Assembly (NCBI GenBank): GCA_038321615.1
Contig: JBBQFC010000012.1
Coordinates: forward strand, 1 to 64,000
Length of the DNA: 64,000 nt
DNA from: JBBQFC01 sp038321615
Lineage (GTDB): Bacteria > Bacteroidota > Bacteroidia > Flavobacteriales_D > Cryomorphaceae
Direction: 5' to 3'
Part shown: positions 36,194 through 45,290 of the stretch, in pieces
How positions within the stretch are numbered: position 1 is the stretch's first letter
How the letters are laid out: every line of letters begins with the position of its first letter
Made by a program: the position numbers and the translations under genes
The notes under the pieces: generated by a model
Told to the model about the DNA's origin: nothing
Seen by the model: only the letters and a program-made list of their open reading frames with translations
The model's database searches: none

Positions 36194-37342
36194 ATGTCGT
36201 GGGTCGATGATTTTTCGTTTTGCCTGAGTCCATTAGGCCAACCGATACTAACAAGCAAGAAGGCCTTTTTCCAAGCGGATCGAGTACACAGCGATGAGCA
36301 GTTTCCTGAAATGGAAGGAGCGGAAATTGCCTTTTTTGGAATTGCATATCCCGACGGCCATGAATTATATAGTTCCGCAGCAGCAGTAAGGGCAAAACTT
36401 TACAATCTTCAGGCTTTCGGAAATCTGTCCGCTGTTGATCTTGGTGATATTGTGGTGGGCGATTCGATCGACGATTTGCACCACGCCGTAAAAACAGTTT
36501 GCGCCAGCCTACTTGGCAAGACCATAATACCGGTTTGCTTAGCCGGTTCGCAAGAAGTGACTTACGCCATGTATAGCTCATTCGAACGGCTAGACCAGGT
36601 GGTCAATTTAGCCATCATTGACGCCATTATTGATTTGGGAGAATTTCGAGACGACATCAACCGCAGAAATTACCTCAGTAAGATCGTACTGCACGACCCG
36701 GGTTTTCTTTTCAACTTAAGCGTCTTGGCCTATCAAACCTATTTGAATGATGCAGAATCGCTGGAGCTCATGGAGAAACTTTTCTTCGACGTTTACCGGT
36801 TGGGAAATATCAATACCGACGTAAAGCAAGTCGAGCCATTGTTGCGAAATGCCGATCTAATCAGCTTCGATATAAACGCCGTGAAAGGTTGCGACTCCCC
36901 AGGCACTGGTCAACCCAATGGGTTAACAGGTGAGCAGGCTTGCCAGATGGCACGCTACGCGGGTATCAGCGATAAGGCTTCGGGCTTCGGAGTTTTCAAC
37001 TTTTGCCACGAGCGCGACCACCACGGTCAATCGGCAATGCTCATTGCTCAGATGCTTTGGTATTTCTGCGATGGATTTGTACACCGGCAAAAGGAGTTCC
37101 CCCACTTGAGCAAGAAGCAATTTTTGGAATTTCAGGTGCATTTGGACGAAGGACGCAACGAAATGACGTTTTATAAAAGCAAGCGCACTGAGAAATGGTG
37201 GATCAATGTGCCCTATTCCGGAAAAGGCCAGAATCGCTTGCTTCGACACCACATAGTGCCCTGTTCTCAAGCCGATTACGAGTGGGCTCGCCAGGGCGAA
37301 GTACCCGATATTTGGTGGAAGACTTACCAAAAATTGGGGTAA
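36194..37342 (+). CDS. Arginase-fold (ureohydrolase-like) protein with degenerate metal site
   Basis: A 382-residue protein of the arginase/agmatinase/formimidoylglutamase fold, often annotated as formimidoylglutamase in Bacteroidota. The fold signatures align, but Mn ligands are replaced: the GGDHS region is A-G-S-Q at 117-120, the DAHxD region is D-A-I-I-D at 143-147, and the SxDxD region is S-F-D-I-N at 224-228. Both histidines and one aspartate of the binuclear site are therefore missing. Catalysis is doubtful; a structural or regulatory role is possible. It lies 5 bp after topA and just before porP/sprF and gldKLMN, so a link to motility or secretion is conceivable but unproven. Confidence 0.8.
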   Translation: MSWVDDFSFCLSPLGQPILTSKKAFFQADRVHSDEQFPEMEGAEIAFFGIAYPDGHELYSSAAAVRAKLYNLQAFGNLSAVDLGDIVVGDSIDDLHHAVKTVCASLLGKTIIPVCLAGSQEVTYAMYSSFERLDQVVNLAIIDAIIDLGEFRDDINRRNYLSKIVLHDPGFLFNLSVLAYQTYLNDAESLELMEKLFFDVYRLGNINTDVKQVEPLLRNADLISFDINAVKGCDSPGTGQPNGLTGEQACQMARYAGISDKASGFGVFNFCHERDHHGQSAMLIAQMLWYFCDGFVHRQKEFPHLSKKQFLEFQVHLDEGRNEMTFYKSKRTEKWWINVPYSGKGQNRLLRHHIVPCSQADYEWARQGEVPDIWWKTYQKLG

Positions 37343-37401
37343 TTAGAGCCTTTCGATTACAATTCTTTTCACAAAGGGTCAAGCCAATAAGGTTAAAAAT
37401 T

Positions 37402-37431
37402 TTTGTCTGTTTGTTAATTTGGTTATTTTCG
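37402..37431 (+). promoter_or_regulatory. Candidate Bacteroidota promoter upstream of porP
   Basis: TTTG at 37402-37405 and TATTTTCG at 37424-37431 (7 of 8 to TAnnTTTG) are 18 bp apart, close to the usual Bacteroidota spacing. A transcript would start about 37438, just before the hairpin at 37452, so it may be attenuated, or the true porP promoter is further downstream. Confidence 0.35.
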
Positions 37432-37451
37432 CTCTCGACTTGTCTAAAAAT

Positions 37452-37477
37452 AACCCCGCTTCTGGGGTTTGTTTTTT
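37452..37477 (+). terminator. Intrinsic terminator between the arginase-like gene and porP
   Basis: The stem AACCCC (37452-37457) with GGGGTT (37464-37469) has a 6-nt loop and is followed by a U-rich tract ending at 37478. It should end the topA-arginase-like transcript, 109 bp after its stop. Confidence 0.75.
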
Positions 37478-37498
37478 GATTAGAAAACCTTTCTCTGC

Positions 37499-38458
37499 AT
37501 GAAAAAAGTATTATTACTATTCGTTTCTGCCACATTGATTATTGACCTGTATGGTCAGCAAGATCCGCAGTTTACGCAGTTTATGTACGATCGCTTATCG
37601 ATTAATCCAGGTTATGCTGGTAGCCAAGATGCCTTCTGCGCTACGCTTTTAGGCCGCCAACAATGGTCGGGCTTCACAGGTCAACCAAATACAGGATTGC
37701 TCAACGTTTCTGGTCCGATCCCGTCCATAAGGAGCGGTGTCGGTCTTTCGTTAATGCTCGATGAGATAGGACCACAATCTACCACCACCCTCCGTCTTTC
37801 CTACGCGTACCATATTAAGCTTGGTGGGGCTACCAAATTGGGCTTGGGTATCGGCATCGGTTTTATTAATAGCAATTTAAGTGCAGACTGGATTGCTTAT
37901 GATTATGTGGATGGCGTTCCATCTGGAATTGGGACAGGAGCAGGCGACAACAGCATTCCTCAACTCGGTCAAAGCGCTGGTACGTTCGACGCAAATTTTG
38001 GTATTTATATCCACAATCCTAGATATTATGTGGGCTTGTCGGCTGCACACATCAACGAAGGAGATCTTTCGGAAATGAATATTCAGGTGGCGCGTCATTA
38101 CTATTTCATGGCTGGCTACGATTTCGACCTTTCGTCCAAGTGGAAACTTACGCCGCACGTTTTGGTTAAATCAGATTTGGCTTCTACACAATTTGACGGA
38201 AACCTTACCGTTATGTATGACAATTCGTTGTGGCTTGGCGTTTCTTACCGTTTGGAAGATGCTATAGCTCCAATGGCGGGTTACCAATTCAATTTTTCGG
38301 GAGGTAAAAGTGCATTGCGCTTGGGATATAGCTACGACTTTACCAGTTCGGAATTAAATAATTACAGCAGTGGCAGTCACGAACTTATGTTGAGTTATTG
38401 CTACACTATTGCCAAACCATTGCCAAAACGGGTTTACAAAAATCCACGATTCCTTTAG
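37499..38458 (+). CDS. PorP/SprF family T9SS outer-membrane protein
   Basis: A 319-residue outer-membrane beta-barrel. A signal peptide (K-K-V-L-L-L-F-V-S-A-T-L-I-I-D, cut after Y-G-Q) is followed by the family opening D-P-Q-F-T-Q-F-M-Y-D and N-P-G-Y-A-G-S, both diagnostic for PorP/SprF. The rest is alternating barrel strands ending in L-M-L-S-Y-C-Y. Such proteins attach or present T9SS cargo with type B sorting domains, and PorP works with PorK-N. Its placement immediately upstream of gldK is the usual P. gingivalis-like porP-porK-L-M-N order, here as porP-gldK-L-M-N. Confidence 0.92.
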   Translation: MKKVLLLFVSATLIIDLYGQQDPQFTQFMYDRLSINPGYAGSQDAFCATLLGRQQWSGFTGQPNTGLLNVSGPIPSIRSGVGLSLMLDEIGPQSTTTLRLSYAYHIKLGGATKLGLGIGIGFINSNLSADWIAYDYVDGVPSGIGTGAGDNSIPQLGQSAGTFDANFGIYIHNPRYYVGLSAAHINEGDLSEMNIQVARHYYFMAGYDFDLSSKWKLTPHVLVKSDLASTQFDGNLTVMYDNSLWLGVSYRLEDAIAPMAGYQFNFSGGKSALRLGYSYDFTSSELNNYSSGSHELMLSYCYTIAKPLPKRVYKNPRFL

Positions 38459-38538
38459 CAATCTTGAAACCCTCGCGCTATATGATCGTAAAGTGGAATG
38501 CTGTGAACAACACGAAATGTATTATTAACCTGCATTGT

Positions 38539-39888
38539 ATGAGAAACCTGATATTTCTAGTACTACTTGGTGCTACACTTTTGAGTTGTGGTGGCGGTAA
38601 CAGAGGTGAGCTCGTGGGAGTTCAGCCCAGGGAAGAGTGGGTGCAGTACAATCCTTACGGGATGAACTACATTCACTTCGGTAGCTTTATGATGGGTGCC
38701 GACGACCAAGACGTTCCTTATGCCCATGTTAATGGGTTGAAGCGTGTGACCGTTTCAGCTTTCTACATGGACGATACCGAGATCAGCAACAATGAGTACC
38801 GCCAATTTGTGCACTGGGTGCGCGACTCCATTGCTCACCGATATTTGGGTGAAGCTGGGATTGGCGAACACGTTATTGAAGAAGACGAATACGGAGAAAT
38901 CATTGACCCGCCGATCCTAAATTGGGAAGAAAAAATCGATTGGAATGGTGAAGATGAGCGCGAAGAACTTGCGGATCTTTTCCTTCCTGAATACGAGCGT
39001 TTCTATCGACGTAAAGAGATAGATACCCGCAAGCTGAAATTTGAATACTACTGGGTGGACTTAAAAGCCGCTGCAGTAAAGGCTGATCGCGATTTGGATC
39101 TTTCTTATACCAATGTGAAAGGACAAAACAACGCCATACGCGGCCACTCCGATCGTTCGAAATACATCATCCGTGAAGTTATCAATGTTTATCCCGATAC
39201 GCTCGCTTGGGTGCACGATTTCACGTACGCCTTTAACGAGCCGATGACGGAAACATACTTCTGGCATCCCGCTTACGATAATTATCCAGTTGTTGGAGTT
39301 TCCTGGACGCAGGCACAGGCTTTTAATGTTTGGAGAACGCAAATTCTCTCTACCTGGAAGCTTCAAAACGGCGAAACCATTGTCCAGCGTTTTCGATTGC
39401 CATCGGAAGCCGAATGGGAATACGCTTCACGCGGTGGTCTTGACAAAAATCCATACCCATGGGGCGGACCCTACATCCGAAATATTCTAGGTTGCCCATT
39501 GGCCAACTTTAAGCCACAACGCGGAGATTATGTCGATGATGACGGCTGCCAAACAGTTGACGTGCGCAGCTACGAGCCAAATGGCTACGGACTGTTCTGC
39601 ATGGCCGGAAATGTGGCCGAATGGACCAATACAGCTTATGACGAATCGGTGTATGAGTTTTCGCACGATTTGAACTCAGAATATCAGTACGATGCCTTAG
39701 CCGGAGACCCACCCGCCTTGAAGCGGAAGGTTATTCGTGGGGGATCGTGGAAAGACGTTTTTTATTACCTCCAAAATGGCTCGCGTGCCTTCGAATACCA
39801 GGACACCGCGAAGAGCTATGTTGGCTTCAGGTCGGTAATGAGCTACCTCGGTCGAGGTAAAACCGGTAACCCGGACGATTGGAATTAG
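38539..39888 (+). CDS. gldK: T9SS/gliding lipoprotein GldK (PorK)
   Basis: Outer-membrane lipoprotein that forms the periplasmic ring of the T9SS with GldN. From ATG 38539, 449 residues: signal peptide with lipobox L-L-S-C (Cys16), then a formylglycine-generating-enzyme-like (FGE/SUMF) fold with F-M-M-G-A-D-D near 50, N-N-E-Y-R-Q-F, R-L-P-S-E-A-E-W-E-Y-A-S-R-G-G and R-G-G-S-W near the end. Longer frames extend back over porP and lack a signal. The FGE fold is structural in GldK; no formylglycine chemistry is implied. gldL follows after 46 bp. Confidence 0.95.
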   Translation: MRNLIFLVLLGATLLSCGGGNRGELVGVQPREEWVQYNPYGMNYIHFGSFMMGADDQDVPYAHVNGLKRVTVSAFYMDDTEISNNEYRQFVHWVRDSIAHRYLGEAGIGEHVIEEDEYGEIIDPPILNWEEKIDWNGEDEREELADLFLPEYERFYRRKEIDTRKLKFEYYWVDLKAAAVKADRDLDLSYTNVKGQNNAIRGHSDRSKYIIREVINVYPDTLAWVHDFTYAFNEPMTETYFWHPAYDNYPVVGVSWTQAQAFNVWRTQILSTWKLQNGETIVQRFRLPSEAEWEYASRGGLDKNPYPWGGPYIRNILGCPLANFKPQRGDYVDDDGCQTVDVRSYEPNGYGLFCMAGNVAEWTNTAYDESVYEFSHDLNSEYQYDALAGDPPALKRKVIRGGSWKDVFYYLQNGSRAFEYQDTAKSYVGFRSVMSYLGRGKTGNPDDWN

Positions 39889-39934
39889 AAACCACAAGTA
39901 AAACCAAGTAACAACAAATTTAAAGCAAGGAAAC

Positions 39935-40720
39935 ATGAAACCAGGAAGCAAAGGTTGGAAGCAGTTTATGGCTAAACTCTACGGAATTGGAGCAGCTGTA
40001 GTAATTATTGGAGCACTATTTAAAATTCAACATTGGCCTTTTGCCGGAGCATTACTCGTAGTAGGTTTGAGTACAGAAGCGGTTATCTTCTTCTTCTCAG
40101 CATTTGAGCCGGTTCACGAAGAAATTGACTGGTCGCTGGTTTATCCCGAATTGCGCACTGGAGAAGCATCTCACGCGGCTTTGGGCGATGGAGCCGACAA
40201 CGGTTCGATCACAGAGCAACTGGATCGCATGCTCGAAGATGCCAAAATTGAACCCGAGCTCATTGCGAGTCTGGGCGATGGTTTAAGATCGCTGAGTTCA
40301 CAGGCGTCGAAATTAAATGACATTACTGATGCTTCGGCGGCTACCAATGATTACGCAAACAGCCTAAAAGGAGCCACCAAGAAAGTTGGTGAATTGAGCG
40401 ATACTTACGAGCAGGCGTCTTTGGCTCTTACGGGTCTTACAGAAAATCAAGCTGCTGGTCAGTCTGCAGGCGAGCATTTGCAGAGAATGTCGAGCAACCT
40501 CGAACAGCTGAATGGTATGTATGAGGGCCAAATGAAGGAACTCCGCGCTTCTTCCGAACTATACTCTGGTATTACGGAACTTATGAAGAATCTGCATGAT
40601 TCGGTGGAAGATACGAAACGATACAAAGAGAATATCTCTGAGTTGGCTAAAAATCTCTCTTCACTGAATACGGTTTACGGAAATATGCTTTCTGCGATGA
40701 GCACAGCTCCGCGCGCCTAA
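39935..40720 (+). CDS. gldL: T9SS motor subunit GldL
   Basis: Inner-membrane stator of the T9SS/gliding motor, 261 residues. Two N-terminal helices (about 12-34 and 39-56: L-Y-G-I-G-A-A-V-V-I-I-G-A-L-F and G-A-L-L-V-V-G-L-S-T-E-A-V) include the intramembrane Glu in S-T-E-A-V and the K-I-Q-H-W-P-F motif between them, both conserved in GldL. The remainder is a cytoplasmic, coiled-coil-rich domain. With GldM it forms a proton-driven 5:2 motor, based on work in other species. Confidence 0.95.
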   Translation: MKPGSKGWKQFMAKLYGIGAAVVIIGALFKIQHWPFAGALLVVGLSTEAVIFFFSAFEPVHEEIDWSLVYPELRTGEASHAALGDGADNGSITEQLDRMLEDAKIEPELIASLGDGLRSLSSQASKLNDITDASAATNDYANSLKGATKKVGELSDTYEQASLALTGLTENQAAGQSAGEHLQRMSSNLEQLNGMYEGQMKELRASSELYSGITELMKNLHDSVEDTKRYKENISELAKNLSSLNTVYGNMLSAMSTAPRA

Positions 40721-40755
40721 CTGTTTTCTGAAAACGAACCCTAAAGATTAGATTC

Positions 40756-42435
40756 ATGGCAGGAGGAAAAGAAACCCCAAGGCAGAAGATGATCGGTATG
40801 ATGTACCTTGTACTCACCGCCCTTCTCGCCCTAAACGTGTCCAAAGAGATTTTGGATGCTTTTATCACAATCAACAATGGTTTGGAGACTACCAAGGTAG
40901 CCTTCGACGGTAAGTTGGAAGGACAGTATGCTGGCTTTCAGGCGGCATACAACGAAAACAAGGTGAAGTATGGCAAGGCTTGGGAACAAGCACAGGCCCT
41001 GCGCATTACCGCGGATGAACTCGTAAAACACATCGATCTGATCAAAGCGAAAACAATCGCTGTTACAGAAGGAAAAACAATGGAAGAGGTACTCGGTAAA
41101 AATGCTTTCGGGCAGGATACCGTGCTCAATCTGACCTTTGTAAATTCCAAAGATAATTACGACGTAAACACCAATATTATGGTGGGCGCCGAGCCAGACA
41201 CACCGCTCGTCACAGACAATGAAGATGGAAATAATTACCGTGCTGCTGTTCTGAAGCAAAAGTTGGTGGCTTACGGTGTTCAGGTAAAAGAGATGGCGAA
41301 AGGCAATCCTGGATTGGAAGCTACCATCGATAGCCTTTTCACTTATCCAGAAGTATATAAAGACGCGGGTGGAACGAATACCAATTGGGAATCGTTGAAT
41401 TTTTACCACGTACCCATTGCGGCTACTACAGCCATTCTCTCAAAGCTTCAGTCCGATGTGCGAAATGCTCAAGCCGACGTGCTTGGATTTCTTTTCTCAG
41501 GAGTTGATGCCAAGTCGTATAAGTTTACAGAATTGCAAGCCATTGTTGTTCCACAAAAAACGTATGTGCTCGAAGGAGACTCCTTCCGCGCAGATGTATT
41601 CTTGGCGGCTTATGACAATACCAACCTTCCAGAAATTGCCTTGGCTCCGCTCGGGACGAAAATACCCGAAGGTGCAGAAGAAATTGGTTCAGGCGCGAAA
41701 ATAATTCCAATTGGAGCTGATGGCTTTGGTAAACTGCGCTTACCTGCGCAAGGTGTGGGTGAGAAGCGTTGGGAAGGTTTGATCAAATTTCGAAAGCCAA
41801 CAGGTGGAGGTTTCGACACTTACACCTATAACATCGAATACGAAGTGGCAAGGCCATCCTTGGTGGTGTCGCCTACCAAGATGAATGTACTCTATCGAGG
41901 CATTGAAAATCCGGTCGCTATTTCGGTTCCTGGTGTTCCACAGCAGGCTTTGACCGCTACTTTGAGCAATGGAACTTTGACTAAACAAGCCGATGGGTCT
42001 TACATTGCAAAAGTGAGTTCTGGCTCCGAAGCCATTGTATCCGTTACCGCAGAAATAAATGGTGTACGGAAGCCCATGGGCACCTTCCCATTCCGATTGA
42101 AGTCTGTACCCGATCCGGTAGCTAAATTTGCTGGAAAGTACTCTACAGACAATACTGCAAGACCGGCCGAACTAACCGCTGCTCTGGGTTTAATAGCTGA
42201 ATTAAAAGATTTTGTATTTGATTTGAGTTATCCTATTAAATCGTTTGATATTACCCTGATTCGTGGAGCGGATGTTAAGACGCTTCAATCTTCTTCGAAT
42301 AAGATCACCCCAGATCAGAGCGAAATGCTTCGTCAAGTGCGACGAAATGATGTAATTAGCATTGAAAATATTCGTGCTAATGCGCCAGATGGCACCGTTC
42401 GTAAGCTGGGTGGTATTAATCTTCGTGTAATCTAA
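40756..42435 (+). CDS. gldM: T9SS motor subunit GldM
   Basis: 559 residues. One N-terminal membrane helix (about 14-32: M-I-G-M-M-Y-L-V-L-T-A-L-L-A-L-N-V) pairs with GldL, followed by four periplasmic domains: a helical D1 and beta-rich D2-D4 ending near R-K-L-G-G-I-N-L-R-V-I. The start motif G-K-E-T-P-R-Q-K-M-I-G-M-M-Y is nearly invariant in the family. GldM transmits motor rotation to the GldK-GldN ring. Starts 35 bp after gldL; gldN follows 10 bp later. Confidence 0.96.
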   Translation: MAGGKETPRQKMIGMMYLVLTALLALNVSKEILDAFITINNGLETTKVAFDGKLEGQYAGFQAAYNENKVKYGKAWEQAQALRITADELVKHIDLIKAKTIAVTEGKTMEEVLGKNAFGQDTVLNLTFVNSKDNYDVNTNIMVGAEPDTPLVTDNEDGNNYRAAVLKQKLVAYGVQVKEMAKGNPGLEATIDSLFTYPEVYKDAGGTNTNWESLNFYHVPIAATTAILSKLQSDVRNAQADVLGFLFSGVDAKSYKFTELQAIVVPQKTYVLEGDSFRADVFLAAYDNTNLPEIALAPLGTKIPEGAEEIGSGAKIIPIGADGFGKLRLPAQGVGEKRWEGLIKFRKPTGGGFDTYTYNIEYEVARPSLVVSPTKMNVLYRGIENPVAISVPGVPQQALTATLSNGTLTKQADGSYIAKVSSGSEAIVSVTAEINGVRKPMGTFPFRLKSVPDPVAKFAGKYSTDNTARPAELTAALGLIAELKDFVFDLSYPIKSFDITLIRGADVKTLQSSSNKITPDQSEMLRQVRRNDVISIENIRANAPDGTVRKLGGINLRVI

Positions 42436-42445
42436 TTTTAGAACT

Positions 42446-43300
42446 ATGAAAAGGCTCCTTCCATTTGCTCTTTTGCTGACCGTGGTAACGCTGTGGTCGC
42501 AAACTTCGAAAGCACAAACCGTTCTCGATGGCCCCTGGATTAAGGAGCACAACAGCACGAAAAAGGTGATTCCTTACCCTTTTATCCGTGAAGCCGATGT
42601 GATGTGGGCTCGAAGGGTATGGCAGGATATTGACTTGAAAGAGAAGATGAATCTTCCGCTTTATTATCCGCTCGAAGAGGGCAATGGTATGAAAAGCCTA
42701 TTCGATGTTATTAAGAATGCCCTTTTAGTGGAAGGCTCCATAACCGCCTACAGCACCGGCGTTACCGGTCAGGAAGATGACTTTAGAACCCCGCTTTTAG
42801 TTAGTGCCGTGCGGGATATTTTAGAGCAAATTGATACTACCTATACCGAAGATCCCGACACGCAAGAGTTAGTGCCAGTGATCCAAAGAGTTGCAGTTAA
42901 TACACAAGATATAACGCGCTATCGGGTTAAAGAAGATTGGTTCTTCGACCGACAAAGATCAGAACGTTACATTCGAATTATTGGAATTGCTCCCTTGAAA
43001 GAGCGAATTTCAGCCGATGGCGAACCAACAGGTGCATACGAAACGCTTTTCTGGCTGTATTTTCCAGAGTGTCGCTATGTATTCGCCAACTGGGATGCCT
43101 ACAACCGTTTCAATGATGCCGAGCGTCGTTCGTTCGATGATCTTTTTCAGAAGCGAATGTTCATCGGTACCGTTATCAAAGAATCGAATGTATACAATCG
43201 AAAATTAGACGATGTGTATACCGGAATGGATCGCTTGCTGAAAGCCGAAGAAATTAAAGAGAAACTGTTTATTCTGGAGCACGACCTGTGGTCATTCTAA
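42446..43300 (+). CDS. gldN: T9SS/gliding protein GldN (PorN)
   Basis: A 284-residue periplasmic partner of GldK. Signal peptide (K-R-L-L-P-F-A-L-L-L-T-V-V-T-L-W-S-Q, cut after S-K-A-Q). The mature part has the family landmarks: K-E-A-D-V-M-W-A-R-R-V-W-like segment (here E-A-D-V-M-W-A-R-R-V-W near 50), D-L-K-E-K-M-N-L-P-L-Y-Y-P, K-E-D-W-F-F-D-R-Q-R and R-I-I-G-I-A-P. Last gene of the gldKLMN unit, closed by a clear terminator. Confidence 0.95.
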   Translation: MKRLLPFALLLTVVTLWSQTSKAQTVLDGPWIKEHNSTKKVIPYPFIREADVMWARRVWQDIDLKEKMNLPLYYPLEEGNGMKSLFDVIKNALLVEGSITAYSTGVTGQEDDFRTPLLVSAVRDILEQIDTTYTEDPDTQELVPVIQRVAVNTQDITRYRVKEDWFFDRQRSERYIRIIGIAPLKERISADGEPTGAYETLFWLYFPECRYVFANWDAYNRFNDAERRSFDDLFQKRMFIGTVIKESNVYNRKLDDVYTGMDRLLKAEEIKEKLFILEHDLWSF

Positions 43301-43321
43301 AAGCGTTTTTAACTCATTGCG

Positions 43322-43350
43322 AAAAGCACCCTATCTTTGGGTGCTTTTTT
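43322..43350 (+). terminator. Intrinsic terminator after gldN
   Basis: The stem AAAAGCACCC (43322-43331) and GGGTGCTTTT (43339-43348) has a 7-nt loop and continues into T residues. It lies 22 bp after gldN and 24 bp before the ABC-F gene. Confidence 0.9.
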
Positions 43351-43373
43351 ATTCATAGTATACCCACATCCCA

Positions 43374-45290
43374 ATGCTCAAAGTAAACCAGGTGCGACTG
43401 GAGTTTGCAGATCGCGTCATATTTAATGATATTGATTTTTTCATCGGCAAAGACGATAAAGTAGGCCTTGTGGGTAAAAACGGGGCCGGTAAATCGACCC
43501 TGCTAAAGACGATCCTTGGCATGCAATCCATCAATGGCGGCCAGATTGTAAAGCCAAAGGAATTCACCATGGGCTACCTGCCGCAAGACTTGGACTTTGA
43601 AAGCTCTCTGGCTGTGAAAGCTGAAGTGCAAACTGCTTTTGAGGTAACGAAGAATCTGGAGTCCAGGATGGAGGAAATTTCTGGACTTCTCACCACGCGC
43701 GAAGACTACGAAACGCAATCGTACCTCGATTTGATCGAAGAGCTTAATCATGTTTCCGTGCATCTGGGTATGTACGACTTGGAGCATCAGGAAGAACAAA
43801 TCGAGCGGATTCTTTTGGGCCTTGGCTTCAGTCGCGAAGATTTTGATAAGCCAATGTCTTCATTGAGTGGGGGCTGGAAGATGCGCGTCGCCCTGGCGAA
43901 AATACTCCTGCGACGGCCAGACTTGGTTCTACTCGATGAGCCAACCAATCACCTGGATATCGACTCCGTAGAGTGGCTGGAGACTTACTTGAAGGACTAT
44001 GACGGTGCGGTGCTATTGATTTCTCACGACCGGGTATTTCTCGATGCTGTGACCAATCGCACCATCGAAATAATTAATGGTAAGGCGTTCGATTATCCTG
44101 CGGCATACACCCGATTTATGGAGCTTCGCGCCGATGTAATTCAAAAGCAGGTCGATGCGCGGAAGAATCAGGAGCGTGAGATCAAGCAAACCGAGGCACT
44201 TATAAATAAATTTCGAGCTAAGAGTTCCAAGGCAGCATTTGCACAGAGCTTGATTAAAAAGCTTGACAAAATGGACATTGTTGAGGTAGATGAAACGGAA
44301 ACAACTGGTTTGCAATTCCGATTTCCACCAGCTCCACGGAGCGGCAAGATCGTGGTTGAAGCGCTGCAACTCAACAAATCATTTGGCGAAAAGCACGTTT
44401 TAAAAAGCATCGATTTTGAGGTGGTGCGCGGCCAAAAAGTAGCGCTGGTTGGAAAGAACGGCGTCGGCAAAACTACGCTCACCAAGATTGTTGCAGGTCT
44501 TTCGACCTATTCCGGTCAATGCGAAATCGGAACCCAGGTGGATATTGGATATTACAGCCAAAATCAGAGTGATGAACTTCCACCCCGAAAAACGGCACTG
44601 GAAATTATTGACGATGAGGCTACTGGTGAGTACCGCACTAGGGTGCGGAGCCTGCTAGGCGCTTTTATGTTTCAGGGCGACGACGTGTACAAGCAAGTAA
44701 GTGTGCTTTCTGGAGGTGAAAAAGCCCGCTTGGCTCTCTGTAAGTTACTTCTCCATAAATACAATTTTATCATTCTCGATGAGCCGACCAACCACTTAGA
44801 CATGCGCTCGAAGGACGTATTGAAGGAAGCACTCATACAATATGATGGCACCCTGCTCGTAGTATCGCACGACAGAGATTTTCTCAGAGGTCTTACTGAC
44901 ACCGTTATGGAAATTAAGCATGGTCACATGAGTGTGTTTCCAGGCGATATTTCAGAGTTTCTAGAGATAAAGAAGGCCGAGAGTATTCGGGAATTTGAGC
45001 GAAATAAGCCGAAGCCCGATGTAAAATCAGCGGAAGCTGCCAATAAATCGCAGGTGAGCGAAAAAGAAAAATGGCAACTTTCGAAGCGGGTTTCTACACT
45101 CGAATCTGAAATCGAAAAGTTAGAATCACAAATCAAACAAGAGAAGGCTAAAGGCGCAGAATTTGATTTTAACGACCACCAGAAAGTGAAGAAGCACATG
45201 GAAATGGTTGGCCAATTAGAGTCGAAGTTGCTCAAGAAAATCGAAGAATGGGAAAAGACCTTGGAAGCGCATAGTGAAATCCAAGGTTGA
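43374..45290 (+). CDS. ABC-F family ATPase
   Basis: A 638-residue soluble twin-ABC protein with no membrane domain. Walker A sites G-K-N-G-A-G-K-S-T (about 36-44) and G-K-N-G-V-G-K-T-T (about 361-369), signatures L-S-G-G-W-K-M-R and L-S-G-G-E-K-A-R, and both Walker B D-E-P-T-N-H-L-D. An interdomain linker (about 240-310) and a C-terminal coiled coil (about 545-635, rich in E/K/L) match the Uup/YdiF group. ABC-F proteins act on the ribosomal E site or, for Uup, in DNA-related processes; the subgroup is not decided here. Overlaps the next gene by 17 bp. Confidence 0.93.
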   Translation: MLKVNQVRLEFADRVIFNDIDFFIGKDDKVGLVGKNGAGKSTLLKTILGMQSINGGQIVKPKEFTMGYLPQDLDFESSLAVKAEVQTAFEVTKNLESRMEEISGLLTTREDYETQSYLDLIEELNHVSVHLGMYDLEHQEEQIERILLGLGFSREDFDKPMSSLSGGWKMRVALAKILLRRPDLVLLDEPTNHLDIDSVEWLETYLKDYDGAVLLISHDRVFLDAVTNRTIEIINGKAFDYPAAYTRFMELRADVIQKQVDARKNQEREIKQTEALINKFRAKSSKAAFAQSLIKKLDKMDIVEVDETETTGLQFRFPPAPRSGKIVVEALQLNKSFGEKHVLKSIDFEVVRGQKVALVGKNGVGKTTLTKIVAGLSTYSGQCEIGTQVDIGYYSQNQSDELPPRKTALEIIDDEATGEYRTRVRSLLGAFMFQGDDVYKQVSVLSGGEKARLALCKLLLHKYNFIILDEPTNHLDMRSKDVLKEALIQYDGTLLVVSHDRDFLRGLTDTVMEIKHGHMSVFPGDISEFLEIKKAESIREFERNKPKPDVKSAEAANKSQVSEKEKWQLSKRVSTLESEIEKLESQIKQEKAKGAEFDFNDHQKVKKHMEMVGQLESKLLKKIEEWEKTLEAHSEIQG

